A DNA stretch of 49,460 bases from an uncultured Candidatus Saccharibacteria bacterium (GTDB taxonomy: Bacteria; Patescibacteriota; Saccharimonadia; Saccharimonadales; Saccharimonadaceae): contig CALHZK010000001.1 in assembly GCA_938040655.1 (NCBI GenBank), positions 1 to 49,460 on the forward strand, given 5' to 3'. The position numbers and the translations under genes were made by a program. Under the pieces are notes generated by a model. That model had not been told where the DNA came from and did no database searches. It saw nothing but the letters and a program-made list of their open reading frames with translations. Positions 32,382 through 40,680 of this stretch are shown one piece after another (the first letter of the stretch is position 1; each line of letters opens with the position of its first letter).

Positions 32382-33752
32382 ATGAAAATTGTGATCGCTG
32401 GCTATGGAGTAGAGGGTGTATCAAATTTGAGATATTTCCAGCAGAAATTCCCGGAAGCTCAGCTGATAATCGCCAGTCAAAATACGCCTGCCAATGTGCC
32501 GGCTGGAGTGGAGGTGTGGACGGGCGACTCAGTATTTACTGAGCAGCTGGCTGACGCTGATATGGTAGTTCGCTCGCCAAGTATTGCACCGCAGCGGATC
32601 AAGACGTCGGGTAAGATTTGGTCGGCAACGAATGAATTTTTTGCTACCTGCCCAACCAACCACACCATCGGCGTGACCGGCACCAAAGGTAAGGGTACCA
32701 CCTGTAGTCTGATAACTTCGCTATTGCGAGCAGCTGGCAAGACGGTGCACTTGCTGGGCAATATTGGCGTGCCAGCACTCGATGTCGTGGAGCAGATTCA
32801 GCCCGAAGACTATGTCGTCTATGAGCTATCTAGTTTTCAGCTATGGGATCTTGAGCGGTCGCCCGACCTCGCAGTGGTACTGATGATCGAGCCAGATCAC
32901 CTAGATGTTCATGGTGATTTTGCGGTATATTTGGACGCCAAGAAGAATATTCGCCGCCATCAGACTGTTGCAAGTCGAGGCTGTATATATCACCCGACAA
33001 ATAAATATTCACGCGATGTAGCGATGACGCCGCCAGAAGGGCTCGGCTCTCACCAGCTGGGCGATCAGCGACCGGCCGGCTCGCTGCGTGTTGCGAGACG
33101 CTACGCGGTGCCAGATGACGAGCAGGTGTATATTGATAACGGTTTTTTCTGCCAGCAGGGCCAGCAGATTTGTTCGGTAGACCACCTGAAGCTACCGGGT
33201 GCACATAATCTTGAAAACGCCTGTGCGGCGATCAGTGCTGTCATGAGCCTTGGTCTGCCGCTGACTGCTCAGCAGGTGGCTGCCGGACTCGAAGGATTTA
33301 GTGGCCTACCACATCGACTGAAGCGTGTCGCTCAGGTGCGAGGAGTGGCCTATTATGACGATAGTATCGCCACTACACCGGGTAGTGCGATTGCGGCGCT
33401 GCGGGCGTTTGCGGCGCCCAAGGTGCTGATCCTTGGTGGGTCTGACAAAGGAGCGGACTACGCTGAGCTCGCTGGCGAGGTGGCGCAGCAGGCGGTCCGG
33501 GCAGTCATCGTGACTGGCGATAATGCCGGCAAGATAGCTCAGGCACTCGACCAAGCCAAGGTCGCCGCACCAGTGCTGGTGCGGCAGCAGGCTACGATGT
33601 CTGACATCGTAGCCCAGGCGGCTGCAGTCGCAACTGAGGGTGATGTGGTCATCCTCAGCCCGGCCGCTGCCAGCTTTGGTATGTATAAAAGCTATGTTGA
33701 GCGTGGTGAGCGGTTTGTTGCTGCAGTCGCAGCGCTTTCGGAAGGTGCATAG
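32382..33752 (+). CDS. murD: UDP-N-acetylmuramoyl-L-alanine--D-glutamate ligase
   Basis: Mur ligase adding D-Glu in peptidoglycan precursor synthesis. Start at ATG 32382 (MKIVIAGYGVEGVSN, a Rossmann-like N-terminal domain) after AAGGGGGAG; an in-frame ATG at 32367 lies before this site. The ATP loop is GVTGTKGKGTTCSL, followed by LLGNIGVPALD, YELSSFQLWD and the domain 3 block LKRVAQVRGVAYYDDSIATTPGSAIAAL with ILGGSDKGADY. Length 456 is normal. It stands outside any mra/dcw cluster. Convergent with hpt. Confidence 0.95.
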   Translation: MKIVIAGYGVEGVSNLRYFQQKFPEAQLIIASQNTPANVPAGVEVWTGDSVFTEQLADADMVVRSPSIAPQRIKTSGKIWSATNEFFATCPTNHTIGVTGTKGKGTTCSLITSLLRAAGKTVHLLGNIGVPALDVVEQIQPEDYVVYELSSFQLWDLERSPDLAVVLMIEPDHLDVHGDFAVYLDAKKNIRRHQTVASRGCIYHPTNKYSRDVAMTPPEGLGSHQLGDQRPAGSLRVARRYAVPDDEQVYIDNGFFCQQGQQICSVDHLKLPGAHNLENACAAISAVMSLGLPLTAQQVAAGLEGFSGLPHRLKRVAQVRGVAYYDDSIATTPGSAIAALRAFAAPKVLILGGSDKGADYAELAGEVAQQAVRAVIVTGDNAGKIAQALDQAKVAAPVLVRQQATMSDIVAQAAAVATEGDVVILSPAAASFGMYKSYVERGERFVAAVAALSEGA

Positions 33753-33825
33753 GCCAAAAGGCCGGCCAGCCAAGGTGCTGCCAGGTGGACGGCGTGGCTA
33801 GTGAATCTTGCCTGACGGCTACAAT

Positions 33826-34371
33826 TTACGCAGCCGCTTGATATACTTCCGGCTTCAAGACGCCGATGTAGGGGAGGTTGCGGTAGTGCTGGCGAAAGTC
33901 CAGGCCGTAGCCAACCACAAACTCATTTGGAATAGTCAAGCCGACATAATCGGCCTGTACTGGCGCGATCCGCCGCTCCGGCTTATCAAGCAGTGAGCAG
34001 ACTTTGACTGTGGCAGCACCGCGGGCGTTGAAGAGCTCGAGCAGCTTTTGGAGGGTCTGGCCAGTGTCGACAATGTCTTCTATCAGGAGGACATGTCGCC
34101 CAGCTACTTGGCTATCGACATCTTTGAGAATCGTCACAGTGCCTGATGATTCGGTCGCCTCGCCATAGCTTGAGACATCGATGAAGTCGATCTCCAGCGG
34201 GCAATCCATTGTCCGGATAAGGTCGACCATAAAAGGGGCGGCACCTCGCAGCACGCCGATCACCAGCGGATTCTTACTCTGGTATTCCGCGGTCAGCTGT
34301 CGGCCGAGTTTTTCAACAGCTTGTTGAATCTGCCCGCTGGTAACTAAAACTGTGGCAATGTCATTCTTCAT
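33826..34371 (-). CDS. hpt: hypoxanthine(-guanine) phosphoribosyltransferase
   Basis: Purine salvage enzyme of 181 residues. The PRPP-binding motif LLIEDIVDTGQTL, the flexible-loop region SYGEATESSGTV and the C-terminal base-binding DYVGLTIPNEFVVGYGLDF are typical of HGPRT. I set the start at 34371 (MKNDIATVLV): the ATG three codons upstream (34380) overlaps the -10 box, so it would not be transcribed. It is divergent from prfB; both have leaderless promoters in a 66-base interval. Purine salvage is expected in a host-dependent bacterium. Confidence 0.95.
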   Translation of the reverse strand: MKNDIATVLVTSGQIQQAVEKLGRQLTAEYQSKNPLVIGVLRGAAPFMVDLIRTMDCPLEIDFIDVSSYGEATESSGTVTILKDVDSQVAGRHVLLIEDIVDTGQTLQKLLELFNARGAATVKVCSLLDKPERRIAPVQADYVGLTIPNEFVVGYGLDFRQHYRNLPYIGVLKPEVYQAAA

Positions 34372-34378
34372 GAGCGCC

Positions 34379-34387
34379 ATTGTAGCA
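34379..34387 (-). promoter_or_regulatory. extended -10 promoter of hpt (leaderless)
   Basis: Minus strand TGcTACAAT at 34387-34379, seven bases before the ATG at 34371. The hexamer overlaps the upstream ATG, which decides the start. Confidence 0.6.
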
Positions 34388-34423
34388 GCCTGAGGTAGCG
34401 TGGCGCAACTGTGGCCGAGTTGC

Positions 34424-34429
34424 TATACT
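34424..34429 (+). promoter_or_regulatory. extended -10 promoter of prfB (leaderless)
   Basis: TGcTATACT with the hexamer at 34424-34429; eight bases before ATG 34438. The reading frame is open upstream through the promoter, but that part cannot be in the mRNA. Confidence 0.6.
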
Positions 34430-34437
34430 ATAGTCGT

Positions 34438-35517
34438 ATGCAACCACTCAAAAAACGTATTCAGGCACTGCAGCGAGAGGTCGAGCAGGCCAAGACTACC
34501 TTGGATTTTCCTACCTTAGAGCACGACCTGGCGATGCTGGATGAACAATTAAATCAGCCGGAGATCTGGCACAACCCAGAGCGAGCACAGGCACTGGCGA
34601 AGAAGGCGGCGAGCATGCGCCAGACGGTCGAGCCGTGGCGAACGCTGAGTGTGCAGCTGGCGGATATCGCTGAGCTGATGGAGCTGGGCGACGATGACCT
34701 GCTGCCAGAGTTTGAAGTGCAGGTAGCGGCGCTAGAGCAGGAATTCGGGCAGCGCAAGACCGATCTTCTATTTGCCGACCCCTATGACACTCGCGAGGCG
34801 GTGGTGCGTATCTCGGCCGGTGTGGGCGGGTTGGACGCGCAGGATTTTGCAGCTATGTTGGAGCGGATGTATCTGCGCTGGGCCGAGAAATCAGGTATGA
34901 AAGCCGATACGCTCGAGCGCTCGACTAATGATGACGCGGGGATAAAGACGGTGGTGCTAGAGATTGCTGGGCCGTTTGCCTATGGAAAACTGCGCTCAGA
35001 GAATGGCGTGCACCGGCTGGTACGGCTGAGCCCATTTAATGCTGATAATCTACGCCAGACCAGCTTCGCCCTGGTGGAAGTGCTGCCAAAAATTGATGCA
35101 CCGGACGAGATCGCGATTGACCCGAATGATCTGAGGATTGATGTCTATCGCTCGGGTGGCAAGGGTGGCCAAGGTGTCAATACGACTGACTCAGCGGTGC
35201 GAGTGACACACCTACCGACTGGCATCACGGTGGCGATCCAGAATGAGCGCTCACAGTTGCAAAACAAAGAGACAGCGCTGAAGATTTTGCGCTCGAAGCT
35301 GCTGGCGATGAAGCTGGAGCAGCACGCCGAAACCCTGTCTGATCTGAGAGCCGGAGAGTCGGCCAATTGGGGGAGTCAAATCAGAAACTACGTCCTACAC
35401 CCGTACACACTGGTCAAAGATACGCGCACCAAGCACGAAGACCGCGATGCTCACGGGGTGCTTGACGGCAAGCTTGATGAATTCATGATGGCCTATCTGA
35501 CAAGCCAGAACACCTAG
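34438..35517 (+). CDS. prfB: peptide chain release factor 2
   Basis: RF2 of 359 residues, ending translation at UGA and UAA. The stop-recognition tripeptide SPF is visible in LVRLSPFNADNLRQTS and the catalytic GGQ in SGGKGGQGVNTTDSA. No in-frame UGA or slippery site exists near codon 25, so the programmed +1 frameshift that autoregulates RF2 in many bacteria is absent. An intact RF2 shows that UGA is a stop in this genome, unlike in Gracilibacteria and Absconditabacteria. Start decided by the -10 box position and family N-terminus. Leaderless. Confidence 0.97.
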   Translation: MQPLKKRIQALQREVEQAKTTLDFPTLEHDLAMLDEQLNQPEIWHNPERAQALAKKAASMRQTVEPWRTLSVQLADIAELMELGDDDLLPEFEVQVAALEQEFGQRKTDLLFADPYDTREAVVRISAGVGGLDAQDFAAMLERMYLRWAEKSGMKADTLERSTNDDAGIKTVVLEIAGPFAYGKLRSENGVHRLVRLSPFNADNLRQTSFALVEVLPKIDAPDEIAIDPNDLRIDVYRSGGKGGQGVNTTDSAVRVTHLPTGITVAIQNERSQLQNKETALKILRSKLLAMKLEQHAETLSDLRAGESANWGSQIRNYVLHPYTLVKDTRTKHEDRDAHGVLDGKLDEFMMAYLTSQNT

Positions 35518-35528
35518 CGCAGCGGGAG

Positions 35529-36410
35529 CTATTTGTCAGTCGTCGACCGCTTTGCCGGTTTTGCCGGGGCGGCAATAGCAATAGCTAGGTGGTGGACTGT
35601 CATGAGCCAGCTGGCCAAGCAAAAGACGGCCATGGCGACCGAGAAGTAGTAGAGGTGAGCGAGGAGCCGCTGGAGGACGCTGTAATCGCCGTGGCTGAGG
35701 TAGTAGCCGAATTTGGCAAGCCCGATGTAGCCGTGTGTGGTGAAATTGCTGCAGCAGTAGCATAGCCAGCTCAGGGCTGCCAGGCAGAAGAATAGGCAGG
35801 TCGCCACTAGGCAGGTCGCTAATATACGGCGCTGCTGTGGCCACTGAGGTGCGGTCAAGGCGCCTTGCTGCCAGCGCTGGCGGATGAGAGCGACACAGTA
35901 CGGCGCACTACCCAGCCCGATCCCCACAATTACGGCCACCAAAACGAACAGGCTCGCCTGATACACCATCACGACCGCTTGTGGCGGTACACTTGTCCGG
36001 TAGAACAACTGGACAAACCCGATCACACCCAGGGCGACACCACCGATCAACCCGCTGATCAAGGGCAGATTCTGTATCGCAGCAGGCAGCTGATGACGCG
36101 ACGTGGTCGAGCTGGCCCGCGGCGAGAACGCCCGAAGGCGCTGTAGTTGGCACCACAGATGACCGATACTGCCCAGTACGACCATCGCGAGCCCGGCCAT
36201 GGTCAGTGGCCACCGTAGTGGGTGAGCAGTGAACTGCTCATGAGCGCGAAACCAGGTGTCCTGAGGGCGGGATGGGTCGTACGTATTCGGGAGGAATTGC
36301 CCGAGAAACGACCCCTGGTCATGCATCGCCAACACTAGCCATCCGCCAAGCAATATGGTGATGACGGCCAGCCAGCTAAGAGAACGTCGTGATGGAAGAG
36401 ATAGTTTCAT
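35529..36410 (-). CDS. unknown four-to-five-helix membrane protein
   Basis: A 293-residue protein not recognised. Start at 36410 (MKLSLPSRRSLSWLAV) because ACAGGAG lies just upstream; the frame extends ten codons further. Hydrophobic segments: about 12-30, 70-90, 118-140, 150-175, 200-225 and 255-280. The first loop (residues about 31-65; QGSFLGQFLPNTYDPSRPQDTW) is probably outside. The C-terminus is short, basic and cytosolic (APAKPAKRSTTDK). A Cys-rich helix (CLFFCLAALSWLCYCC) is notable. Convergent with prfB at 11 bases, divergent from ftsE. No family assignment; could be a small-molecule permease or sensor. Confidence 0.65.
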   Translation of the reverse strand: MKLSLPSRRSLSWLAVITILLGGWLVLAMHDQGSFLGQFLPNTYDPSRPQDTWFRAHEQFTAHPLRWPLTMAGLAMVVLGSIGHLWCQLQRLRAFSPRASSTTSRHQLPAAIQNLPLISGLIGGVALGVIGFVQLFYRTSVPPQAVVMVYQASLFVLVAVIVGIGLGSAPYCVALIRQRWQQGALTAPQWPQQRRILATCLVATCLFFCLAALSWLCYCCSNFTTHGYIGLAKFGYYLSHGDYSVLQRLLAHLYYFSVAMAVFCLASWLMTVHHLAIAIAAPAKPAKRSTTDK

Positions 36411-36458
36411 AAGGCACTCCTGTCGTGAATAAAACCACATAGGTTAATAGTTTGGCTA

Positions 36459-36467
36459 ATTATACCA
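36459..36467 (-). promoter_or_regulatory. extended -10 promoter of the 36410 gene
   Basis: Minus strand TGgTATAAT at 36467-36459, with a leader of about 42 bases carrying CAGGAG before the ATG. Confidence 0.55.
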
Positions 36468-36510
36468 TGTTTTACAGATTTGCAATGTCGCATTGAGCGA
36501 TAAAAACTGC

Positions 36511-36516
36511 TATACT
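36511..36516 (+). promoter_or_regulatory. extended -10 promoter of ftsE-ftsX (leaderless)
   Basis: TGcTATACT with the hexamer at 36511-36516, nine bases before ATG 36526. Confidence 0.6.
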
Positions 36517-36525
36517 ACCAGGTGT

Positions 36526-37209
36526 ATGATTCTGTTGGATAGGGTAACCAAAAATTACGGCAAAACAAACAAACCAGCGCTCAACCGGGTCAGTGTCCAT
36601 ATTGATGCGGGTGAGTTTGTCATTTTGGTCGGTACCTCGGGTGCCGGTAAATCTACGCTACTCAAATTGCTCACCCGGGAAGAAAAGCCGACTTCTGGCA
36701 AAATTGTTGTCGGTGGTATCGACTACGACAACCTCAAAGACAAGCACATCCCGCTGCTGCGCCGCAAGATTGGTGTGGTGTTTCAGGATTTTAAACTTCT
36801 GCCAAATCGAACCGTCTTTGAGAATGTGGCCTTTGCGCTGGAGATCGCCGGGATGACCAATCGAGAGATTAAATCAACTGTCCCCAAGGTGATCGACTTG
36901 GTGGGGCTGAAGGGCAAGGAGAAGAACTTTCCTAATCAGCTTTCTGGTGGTGAGCGCCAGCGGGTAGCGATCGCTCGGGCGGTGGTACGCCAGCCAAAAA
37001 TTTTGATCGCTGATGAGCCGACAGGTAACCTCGACCCGCGGCACAGTTGGGATATTGTTCGCCTACTCGAGAAGATCAACAAATACGGCACGACCGTTCT
37101 CTTGACCACTCACAATGTTGAAATCGTCAATAAGCTGAAGCGTCGGGTTATCACGATCGACCATGGTAAGATTACCTCTGATCAAGCGAAGGGGAGTTAT
37201 AAGCAATGA
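36526..37209 (+). CDS. ftsE: cell division ATPase FtsE
   Basis: A 227-residue ABC ATPase. Walker A GTSGAGKST, the Q-loop GVVFQDFKLLPNRTVFENVAF (typical of FtsE), signature LSGGERQRVAIARAV and Walker B ILIADEPTGNLDP. It pairs with FtsX to switch on peptidoglycan hydrolases at the division site. I set the start at 36526 since the -10 box at 36511 lies inside the longer open frame. It overlaps ftsX by an ATGA junction. The downstream CHAP hydrolase is the probable FtsEX target. Confidence 0.96.
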   Translation: MILLDRVTKNYGKTNKPALNRVSVHIDAGEFVILVGTSGAGKSTLLKLLTREEKPTSGKIVVGGIDYDNLKDKHIPLLRRKIGVVFQDFKLLPNRTVFENVAFALEIAGMTNREIKSTVPKVIDLVGLKGKEKNFPNQLSGGERQRVAIARAVVRQPKILIADEPTGNLDPRHSWDIVRLLEKINKYGTTVLLTTHNVEIVNKLKRRVITIDHGKITSDQAKGSYKQ

Positions 37210-38192
37210 CCAAGAAGCAAAAGTCAGTTGACCACAAAATGGCTCGCCGGGCAAAGCTGCGCCAGCGCCGATTATTGACCTTTATACGGATGTGTCGCTA
37301 TGGGGTGAGCAACTTTAGCCGTAACGCCTGGTTGACCGTCGCTGCCACCGCGGTGATGAGTATCACCCTGATCATTATCTTGATGACCATGGTGGCTCGC
37401 CAGGTGTTGCTGGATACGGTCGCCAAGGTGGCGCATCGGACGAATGTGTCGATCTACCTCAAAGGGAGCACTGATCAGCGTGTCATTCGCGAGCTGACTG
37501 CCCGGCTGAAGAAGCTACAGAATGTCGAGGATGTCAGCTACATCTCGGCCGAAGAAGCTCGGCAAGAGCAGGCGCGTAGTTACCAGAATGACCCAGATGC
37601 TCTGGATGCGATCCGCGAGTCGCACAATGAGATGTCGGCGACACTGCGGATTTCGGTCAGGGATTTGAACGACCGCACCTCGCTCAATAAATTTATCCAA
37701 ACAGATGAGCTCTACAAGCAGCACAAAGATCCACGCAAAGAGTCTTCTTTCTCTGGTGAAAAGCGCCGAACTATCGATAAGATTGGTGACTGGGTGCGGA
37801 TCGCGACGGTGGCTGGCTCGATCGCCACGACTATATTTGTCATTATCTCCTCGCTGGTGGTCTTTAACACGATTCGAATGGCTATCTTTAACCGCAAAGA
37901 TGAGATTCAGATGATGAAACTAATCGGCGCCGAGCGGGGCTTTATTCGAGGGCCGTTCATTGTCGAGGCGGTGATGTATGGGTTTATCGCCGCAATTATT
38001 GCCTCGGTGGCAGGGTATAGCTTGGTGATGTGGCTGAAGGGGCCGCTGACCAATTACGATGTGCCGATGACCAGTGTCGTGACAATGATGACAACCTATC
38101 TGCCGCTGGTGGTGCTGGCGATGATCGGCATCGGGGCGCTGATCGGCGTGGTGTCATCTTGGATTGCCACGCGTAAATATCTCAAGTTATAA
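37206..38192 (+). CDS. ftsX: cell division protein FtsX
   Basis: A 328-residue permease-like protein. A basic cytosolic N-terminus, first helix (WLTVAATAVMSITLIIILMTM), an extracytoplasmic domain (about residues 65-195; NVSIYLKGSTDQRVI, DVSYISAEEARQ), then three helices in the FtsX pattern (EIQMMKLIGAERGFIRGPFIVEA is the conserved coupling block). It relays ATP hydrolysis by FtsE to a hydrolase outside. Overlaps ftsE by four bases. The external domain has a Lys/Glu-rich helical insert that would contact the hydrolase coiled coil. Confidence 0.95.
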   Translation: MTKKQKSVDHKMARRAKLRQRRLLTFIRMCRYGVSNFSRNAWLTVAATAVMSITLIIILMTMVARQVLLDTVAKVAHRTNVSIYLKGSTDQRVIRELTARLKKLQNVEDVSYISAEEARQEQARSYQNDPDALDAIRESHNEMSATLRISVRDLNDRTSLNKFIQTDELYKQHKDPRKESSFSGEKRRTIDKIGDWVRIATVAGSIATTIFVIISSLVVFNTIRMAIFNRKDEIQMMKLIGAERGFIRGPFIVEAVMYGFIAAIIASVAGYSLVMWLKGPLTNYDVPMTSVVTMMTTYLPLVVLAMIGIGALIGVVSSWIATRKYLKL

Positions 38193-38214
38193 TTTATAAC
38201 GCTTATGCTAAATG

Positions 38215-38244
38215 TTGACGCGTACTCACGGCCTGTGCTACAAT
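38215..38244 (+). promoter_or_regulatory. promoter of the CHAP hydrolase gene (leaderless)
   Basis: TTGACG (38215-38220), 18-base spacer ending in TGc, TACAAT (38239-38244); eight bases before ATG 38253. One of few leaderless promoters here with a clear -35. Confidence 0.6.
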
Positions 38245-38252
38245 AGTGAGTA

Positions 38253-39383
38253 ATGAAACACCTATCCACCACATCAGTTTCATCATCTCTCGCTGCCAAG
38301 GCGACGCTTGTGGCGATGAGCGTGATGGTCGCGAGCGCTGGCGTACTCCAGTTTGGCTCGACAGTATTAGCACGTAATTACGAGGCTGAGATCCGCGACA
38401 AGGAGCAAGAGAAGAGTCGGTTTGACTCTGAGGCTGCTCGCTTGGGCCAAATGGCTGAGACCTTGCAGGGGCAGCTCGACAATTTGAATAAGCAAATTGC
38501 TGATATTCAGGCGCAGATTACCGCGAGCCAAAACAAGCGGGCTCAGTTGGTGGCTGAGATCGCCAAGAATCAGGCGAACATCGAGAAAAACCGCAAGATT
38601 ATGGGTCAGATTTTGTCTGACATGTATGTGGATGATCAGATTTCACCGCTGGAAATGCTGGCTAGCTCGCATAATATCGGTGACTTTATCGACAAGCAGG
38701 AGCAGCGCAGCAGTTTGCGCTCGTCGCTCAATGGTAAGATCAAAGAAATCAAAGCCCTGCAGAAGCAGCTCGAGCAGAACAAAAAGGCAGTCGAGAATGT
38801 TATCAAAGACCAGGAATCGCAGCAGGCGCAGTTGTCTGCGAAGCAGGCGGAGCAGGCCAAGCTGGTCGCTGACACCAAGAATGACCAAGCAGCCTATGCC
38901 CAGTTAGCCTCACAGCGCAATAGCGAGATTGCGAAATTGCGCGAAGAGCAGGCGGCAGCTAACCGGCGAGCCAGTGGTGGTAATATCCCTGGTGGTGTGC
39001 CGGGTGGCGGTGGCTACCCAGGCCTTTGGGCGAATGCGCCGCTTGACTCCTATGTTGACCCGTGGGGTCTCTACACTCGCGAGTGCGTCAGCTATGTTGC
39101 CTGGAAGATTCACAGCACTGGCCGCTACGTACCGAACTTTGGTGGTGCGGGTAATGCCAACCAGTGGCCGTCGACTGCTGCTCGCTACGGCATTCAGAGC
39201 GGTAGCACGCCGAAAGCTGGTGCCGCAGCCGTCATGTATGTCGGTGCCTATGGTCACGTCATGTATGTTGAGTCAGTGAATGGCGATGGGACGATCACTG
39301 TCAGTGACTATAATCTCGCCTGGGATGGCCTCTACCGGCACTATAATCGCTCGGCTTCTGGGTTGACTTACGTGTACTTCTAG
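38253..39383 (+). CDS. coiled-coil CHAP-domain peptidoglycan hydrolase (PcsB-like)
   Basis: A 376-residue secreted protein. Signal peptide at about 1-41 (ending GSTVLA-RN). Residues 42-250 are a long coiled coil (NYEAEIRDKEQEKSRF; LDNLNKQIADIQAQI), like PcsB/EnvC, with the FtsX-contact style insert (DMYVDDQISPLEMLASSHNIGDF). A Gly-rich linker (GGNIPGGVPGGGGYPG) leads to the CHAP domain with catalytic Cys in YTRECVSYVAWK and His in GHVMYVESV. It should cleave peptidoglycan during division under FtsEX control, which fits its position 60 bases after ftsX. It has its own leaderless promoter and is followed by a strong terminator. Confidence 0.94.
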   Translation: MKHLSTTSVSSSLAAKATLVAMSVMVASAGVLQFGSTVLARNYEAEIRDKEQEKSRFDSEAARLGQMAETLQGQLDNLNKQIADIQAQITASQNKRAQLVAEIAKNQANIEKNRKIMGQILSDMYVDDQISPLEMLASSHNIGDFIDKQEQRSSLRSSLNGKIKEIKALQKQLEQNKKAVENVIKDQESQQAQLSAKQAEQAKLVADTKNDQAAYAQLASQRNSEIAKLREEQAAANRRASGGNIPGGVPGGGGYPGLWANAPLDSYVDPWGLYTRECVSYVAWKIHSTGRYVPNFGGAGNANQWPSTAARYGIQSGSTPKAGAAAVMYVGAYGHVMYVESVNGDGTITVSDYNLAWDGLYRHYNRSASGLTYVYF

Positions 39384-39415
39384 CGCTGGTTTCGTGAGAA
39401 CAAGTTGGACAGCAG

Positions 39416-39438
39416 GCGCCCTCGCTGAGGGCGCTTTT
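39416..39438 (+). terminator. intrinsic terminator after the CHAP hydrolase gene
   Basis: Perfect 8-bp stem GCGCCCTC (39416-39423) with GAGGGCGC (39427-39434), 3-base loop, followed by TTTT at 39435-39438. Confidence 0.8.
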
Positions 39439-39451
39439 ATAGTGCTTGTGA

Positions 39452-39457
39452 TATAAT
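39452..39457 (+). promoter_or_regulatory. extended -10 promoter of the S41 protease gene (leaderless)
   Basis: TGaTATAAT with the hexamer at 39452-39457, seven bases before ATG 39465 and directly after the terminator. Confidence 0.6.
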
Positions 39458-39464
39458 AAAATAC

Positions 39465-40634
39465 ATGACAAAGAAAGAGAAGGCAGGCCGGCGGCGGCTG
39501 ATTTGGAGCGGCGTGGCAATTGCCGTGGCCAGTTTTATCGCAGGGACACAAATTGATCGAATTATGGCGGTGGTAGCGCCAGCGTTTTCGCACCAGTCGG
39601 GTACGCTTGATTTGGCCAGTGTCCAGCAGACGTATCAGCAACTGAAGCAGAATTATGATGGCCCACTTGATGAAAAAGCCTTGATCAATGGCGCGAGTCG
39701 AGGGCTGGTGGCCGCTGCTGGTGACCAGCATACCGTGTATATGGACGCCAAAGAGGCCGCTGAGTTTACCAAGTCGTTGAATGGCTCTATCGGTGGTGGC
39801 ATCGGGGCAGAAATTGGCACGCGCGATGGCCATGCGGTGATTATCCGCCCATTAGCACAGAGCCCAGCTGAAAAAGCTGGCATCCAGGCCGGTGATGTCA
39901 TCGCCAAGGTGAACGATGAGTCGACAGCTGGCTGGACGGTCGATCAAGTAGTCGCTAAAATTCGCGGTGAGGCTGGTACAACGGTCAAACTGCAGTTGCT
40001 GCGCGGCGGTGAAGAAAAGCTCATTTCGGTGACTCGGCAGGAAATTACTGCACCAGCGGTCGAATCACGCATCGAGGGCACCACTGGTATTTTGACAGTG
40101 CGGCGATTTGCTGATGATACAGCAGCTGCGGCCCGTCGCGCGGCTGAGGGATTCCAGAGCGCTGGTGTGACCAAGGTGATCCTCGACCTTCGTGGTAATC
40201 CAGGAGGGACGGTAGCCTCAGCTCAGGCGCTGGCAGGGCTGTGGCTGAAGCAACAGACGATCATGACTGAGCGGCGCGGTACTCAGATCACCCAGACGGT
40301 CCAGTCGGTTGGTAAACCACTGTTTGAGCATACGAAAACCGTTGTCTTGATCAATAATGGCAGCGCCAGTGCCAGTGAGATTATCGCTGGGGCGCTTAAA
40401 GAACACGGCAAAGCCACCCTGGTCGGCGAGAAGAGCTACGGCAAGGGGAGTGTCCAGGTGGTAATCGGTTTGGCCAGTGGTGCTCAGCTGAAGGTCACTG
40501 AGGCGCGCTGGTATACGCCAAAGGGCAAGAATATTGACAAATCCGGTATCCAGCCAGACGAGACGGTGACGTTGACTGCCGAAGACACCAACGCTGGGCG
40601 CGACACTCAACTCGAGAAGGCCAAGTCGCTATAG
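39465..40634 (+). CDS. S41 C-terminal processing peptidase (CtpA/Prc-like)
   Basis: A 389-residue protease. A short basic N-terminus and one membrane helix (about 12-32) anchor it with the body outside. A PDZ domain follows (about 105-190; AQSPAEKAGIQAGDVIAKVND) and then the S41 core with TKVILDLRGNPGGTV, the catalytic Ser in NNGSASASEI and Lys in GEKSYGKGSVQ. The end reads ARWYTPKGKNIDKSGIQPDETV. Such proteases trim or degrade envelope proteins, often controlling peptidoglycan hydrolases, which fits the adjacent CHAP hydrolase. A receiver-only response regulator follows after 46 bases. Confidence 0.95.
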   Translation: MTKKEKAGRRRLIWSGVAIAVASFIAGTQIDRIMAVVAPAFSHQSGTLDLASVQQTYQQLKQNYDGPLDEKALINGASRGLVAAAGDQHTVYMDAKEAAEFTKSLNGSIGGGIGAEIGTRDGHAVIIRPLAQSPAEKAGIQAGDVIAKVNDESTAGWTVDQVVAKIRGEAGTTVKLQLLRGGEEKLISVTRQEITAPAVESRIEGTTGILTVRRFADDTAAAARRAAEGFQSAGVTKVILDLRGNPGGTVASAQALAGLWLKQQTIMTERRGTQITQTVQSVGKPLFEHTKTVVLINNGSASASEIIAGALKEHGKATLVGEKSYGKGSVQVVIGLASGAQLKVTEARWYTPKGKNIDKSGIQPDETVTLTAEDTNAGRDTQLEKAKSL

Positions 40635-40680
40635 TATAACGCTTGTGTTTTTATTGGTTGGGCGCTACTATGGAGGTAGT

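Noticed and set aside
34438..34540. Possible programmed frameshift in prfB
   Set aside because: The frame is continuous from the ATG and there is no in-frame UGA with a slippery site near codon 25.
1310..35517. UGA recoding to Gly, as in some other Patescibacteria
   Set aside because: Many genes end at TGA with tight overlaps to the next start, no conserved domain is interrupted by TGA, and an intact RF2 with SPF and GGQ motifs is present.
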